In this document: positions 61,085 to 62,209 of the stretch, piece by piece
How the letters are laid out: each line of letters starts with the position of its first letter
How positions within the stretch are numbered: the first letter of the stretch is position 1
NCBI GenBank assembly: GCA_025980465.1
Contig: JAICXJ010000014.1
Span: 1-62,209, forward strand
DNA: 62,209 nucleotides
Reading direction: 5' to 3'
Source: Frankiales bacterium
Lineage (GTDB): Bacteria > Actinomycetota > Actinomycetes > JAFAQI01
Notes under the pieces: generated by a model
What the model was told of the DNA's origin: nothing
Databases searched by the model: none
Seen by the model: only the letters and a program-made list of their open reading frames with translations
Translations under genes and position numbers: made by a program

Positions 61085-62022
61085 GCCGGCTGGGCCACGA
61101 ATCCCGATCGCGGTGCGTCGAGGTCGAAGTTCTCCAGCATCAGCAGTAGTGCGATCAACAGGCTGACGACGATGACGATCGTGAAGCTGATGCTGAACTG
61201 GTACGCCTCGTTCTGTACGACGGGCGTGGGCGCGAGCACACCGGAGTTGTTCATCAGGTAGGCGACCGCGTGCGCCACGTTGTCGGCACCTCGCAGCGCG
61301 CCGTACACCCAGGCCGCTCCCAGCAGGACCAACGCCGGCACGTGAGCGAGGCGGCGGCCGGTGCGGACCCGGCGGGCGCGGGCGAGCGCCGCGATCGCGA
61401 GCGACATGAAGGCGAACGCGATGAACGCCGCCGCGATTGCGTCGCTTGCCCGGTGCCAGCCTGCGCTCTGCACGTACGACGCCGTAACAACCGCGTAGGA
61501 GCCGGCCGCGACGGCAGCCAGACCCCGCCAGGCCGGCGGTGACACCACAACGAGGGCGAGGGCGCAGGCGACTGCTGTGGCGGTGTGCCCGCTCGGGAAC
61601 GTGTTGACCGGATACACGATGTCGGTGTTGACCAGGTAGGGCCGGCTCAGTACGACGCTCTTGAGCAGCTCGGTGGCGCCGACCGCGAGCAGCGTTGCGG
61701 TGGCAGTCGTCACCCCCAGCCAGGGCCGGCGACGGAGGATCCCGATCCCAATGATGATCGCGAGCACGATGGCGAAGTTCCCGGCGTTGATGTGCCGCAG
61801 GACGAACGCGTCATGCAGCCGAGCCGACCACGAGACATGGTGGTGGGCCCCGAGCAGCGCCGCATTGTCCAGCCGGTGACCGAGGGCGGTCCGGACCATC
61901 AGCAGGTAGATCACGCCGACCACCAGGGCGCATATCGCGGCGGCCCACAGGAAGCGCCGGTGCAGGGTGGCACCGATCCGCACCTGCCCGGGCGGGACGG
62001 ACACCTCGGTGGCGACGCTCAC
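61066..62022 (-). CDS. PAP2-type membrane phosphatase
   Basis: About 318 residues from GTG 62022. An integral membrane phosphatase with the three PAP2 motifs: LKSVVLSRPYLV (KxxxxxxRP), FPSGHTATAVACAL (PSGH) and SAGWHRASDAIAAAF (SRxxxxxHxxxD variant ending HRASD). Several hydrophobic helices precede and follow, including ICALVVGVIYLLMV and a C-terminal pair. Substrates are probably lipid phosphates such as undecaprenyl or phosphatidate phosphates; not determinable here. Convergent with the lyase gene, overlapping 19 bp. Confidence 0.87.
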   Translation of the reverse strand: MSVATEVSVPPGQVRIGATLHRRFLWAAAICALVVGVIYLLMVRTALGHRLDNAALLGAHHHVSWSARLHDAFVLRHINAGNFAIVLAIIIGIGILRRRPWLGVTTATATLLAVGATELLKSVVLSRPYLVNTDIVYPVNTFPSGHTATAVACALALVVVSPPAWRGLAAVAAGSYAVVTASYVQSAGWHRASDAIAAAFIAFAFMSLAIAALARARRVRTGRRLAHVPALVLLGAAWVYGALRGADNVAHAVAYLMNNSGVLAPTPVVQNEAYQFSISFTIVIVVSLLIALLLMLENFDLDAPRSGFVAQPAQPGES

Positions 62023-62085
62023 CCCACCATGTAACAGGGTCCACCTGAAAGCGACACCTATCACGCCGACAAATCCGTCAGCTGA

Positions 62086-62209
62086 TCAGCTCGCAGCCGC
62101 CAGCGGCGCCGGCTCGGGAGCGTCGGAGTCGGTCGGATAGGGCCGAAGGATCGGCTGTGCAGATTCGGGCCGAAGGATCGGCTGTGCAGATTCGGGCCGA
62201 AGGATCGGC
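62086..62209 (-). CDS. C-terminal end of an unidentified protein with 9-residue repeats (5' end outside window)
   Basis: Reading leftward from the right edge, an open frame runs to TGA at 62086-62088. It encodes repeats of ESAQPILRP (two full plus a partial PILRP) and then YPTDSDAPEPAPLAAAS. The tandem unit is 27 bp, so the repeat keeps the frame. The Pro/Ala/Glu-rich character suggests an unstructured tail. Only 40 residues are visible and the domain it belongs to cannot be known from this window. Confidence 0.6.
   Translation of the reverse strand, partial: PILRPESAQPILRPESAQPILRPYPTDSDAPEPAPLAAAS
62140..62209. repeat. 27-bp tandem repeat reaching the window edge
   Basis: Unit gggccgaaggatcggctgtg plus cagattc, starting at 62140, 62167 and 62194 (last copy cut by the window end). 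Identical copies, in frame with the minus-strand partial gene. Confidence 0.9.

Overview
The window is a dense, high-GC (about two thirds by eye) chromosomal stretch of an actinomycete. The evidence is conserved gene order (proS-rimP-nusA-ylxR-infB-rbfA-truB-ribF-rpsO-pnp-pepR-dapB; thyA-folA-dapA-rnj-ftsK-rodZ-rimO-pgsA-cinA-clgR; recA-recX; miaB-miaA-dapF-hflX; lexA/LysM/nrdR/nrdJ), a mycothiol-type DinB enzyme, ClgR, DUF3046 next to recA, mycobacterial-type SOS boxes and many GTG/TTG starts. I cannot name the genus. No rRNA, tRNA, CRISPR, IS or prophage was recognised. The mobile DNA I can support is four inteins.

Layout. 1-13.2 kb: translation, ribosome maturation and RNA decay genes read rightwards, starting inside proS, with two small leftward genes (Tat lipoprotein and DUF4439) between proS and rimP. 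The rpsO-pnp leader carries a long hairpin of the kind processed by RNase III. 13.2-16.4 kb: PLP enzyme, small zincin, rsgA, DoxX. 16.5-27.6 kb: thymidylate/folate/lysine/RNase J/FtsK/RodZ/RimO/PgsA/CinA/ClgR/TetR. 27.5-32.8 kb, leftward: lhr-nei2 DNA-repair pair. 32.8-38.9 kb: DUF1801, DUF3046, recA (with an M. leprae-type intein), recX, rny, a mycothiol-dependent enzyme. 39-42.4 kb: zinc/manganese ABC transporter and a CPBP membrane protein. 42.6-49.8 kb: miaB, miaA, a stand-alone EAL protein, dapF, hflX, DEAD-box helicase. 49.7-57.9 kb: lexA, divergent LysM gene with an SOS box, nrdR and a 2106-residue nrdJ carrying three inteins. 57.9-62.2 kb: an accessory block with marR, a small membrane protein, an AMP-forming acyl-CoA ligase, a citryl-CoA lyase-like protein, a PAP2 phosphatase, and the repeat-bearing C-terminus of a gene running off the right edge.

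How it works together. LexA boxes sit at recA, at lexA and at the LysM gene, giving a local SOS circuit of recombination, repressor and probable division brake. NrdR sits directly upstream of the B12-dependent ribonucleotide reductase. Both RecA and NrdJ need protein splicing before they can work; in NrdJ two inteins sit immediately before catalytic cysteines. At least thirteen genes, lexA included, have a TANNNT hexamer 5-7 nt (mostly exactly 6) before the start codon, which points to widespread leaderless transcription. In the accessory block a perfect 19-bp palindrome between marR and the small membrane protein is a strong candidate MarR operator for a three-gene CoA-ester operon.

No gene-free stretch exceeds about 300 bases. 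The longest gaps (36577-36723, 42401-42576, 50896-51097, 20380-20530, 8733-8879) hold the regulatory elements listed or nothing I could identify.
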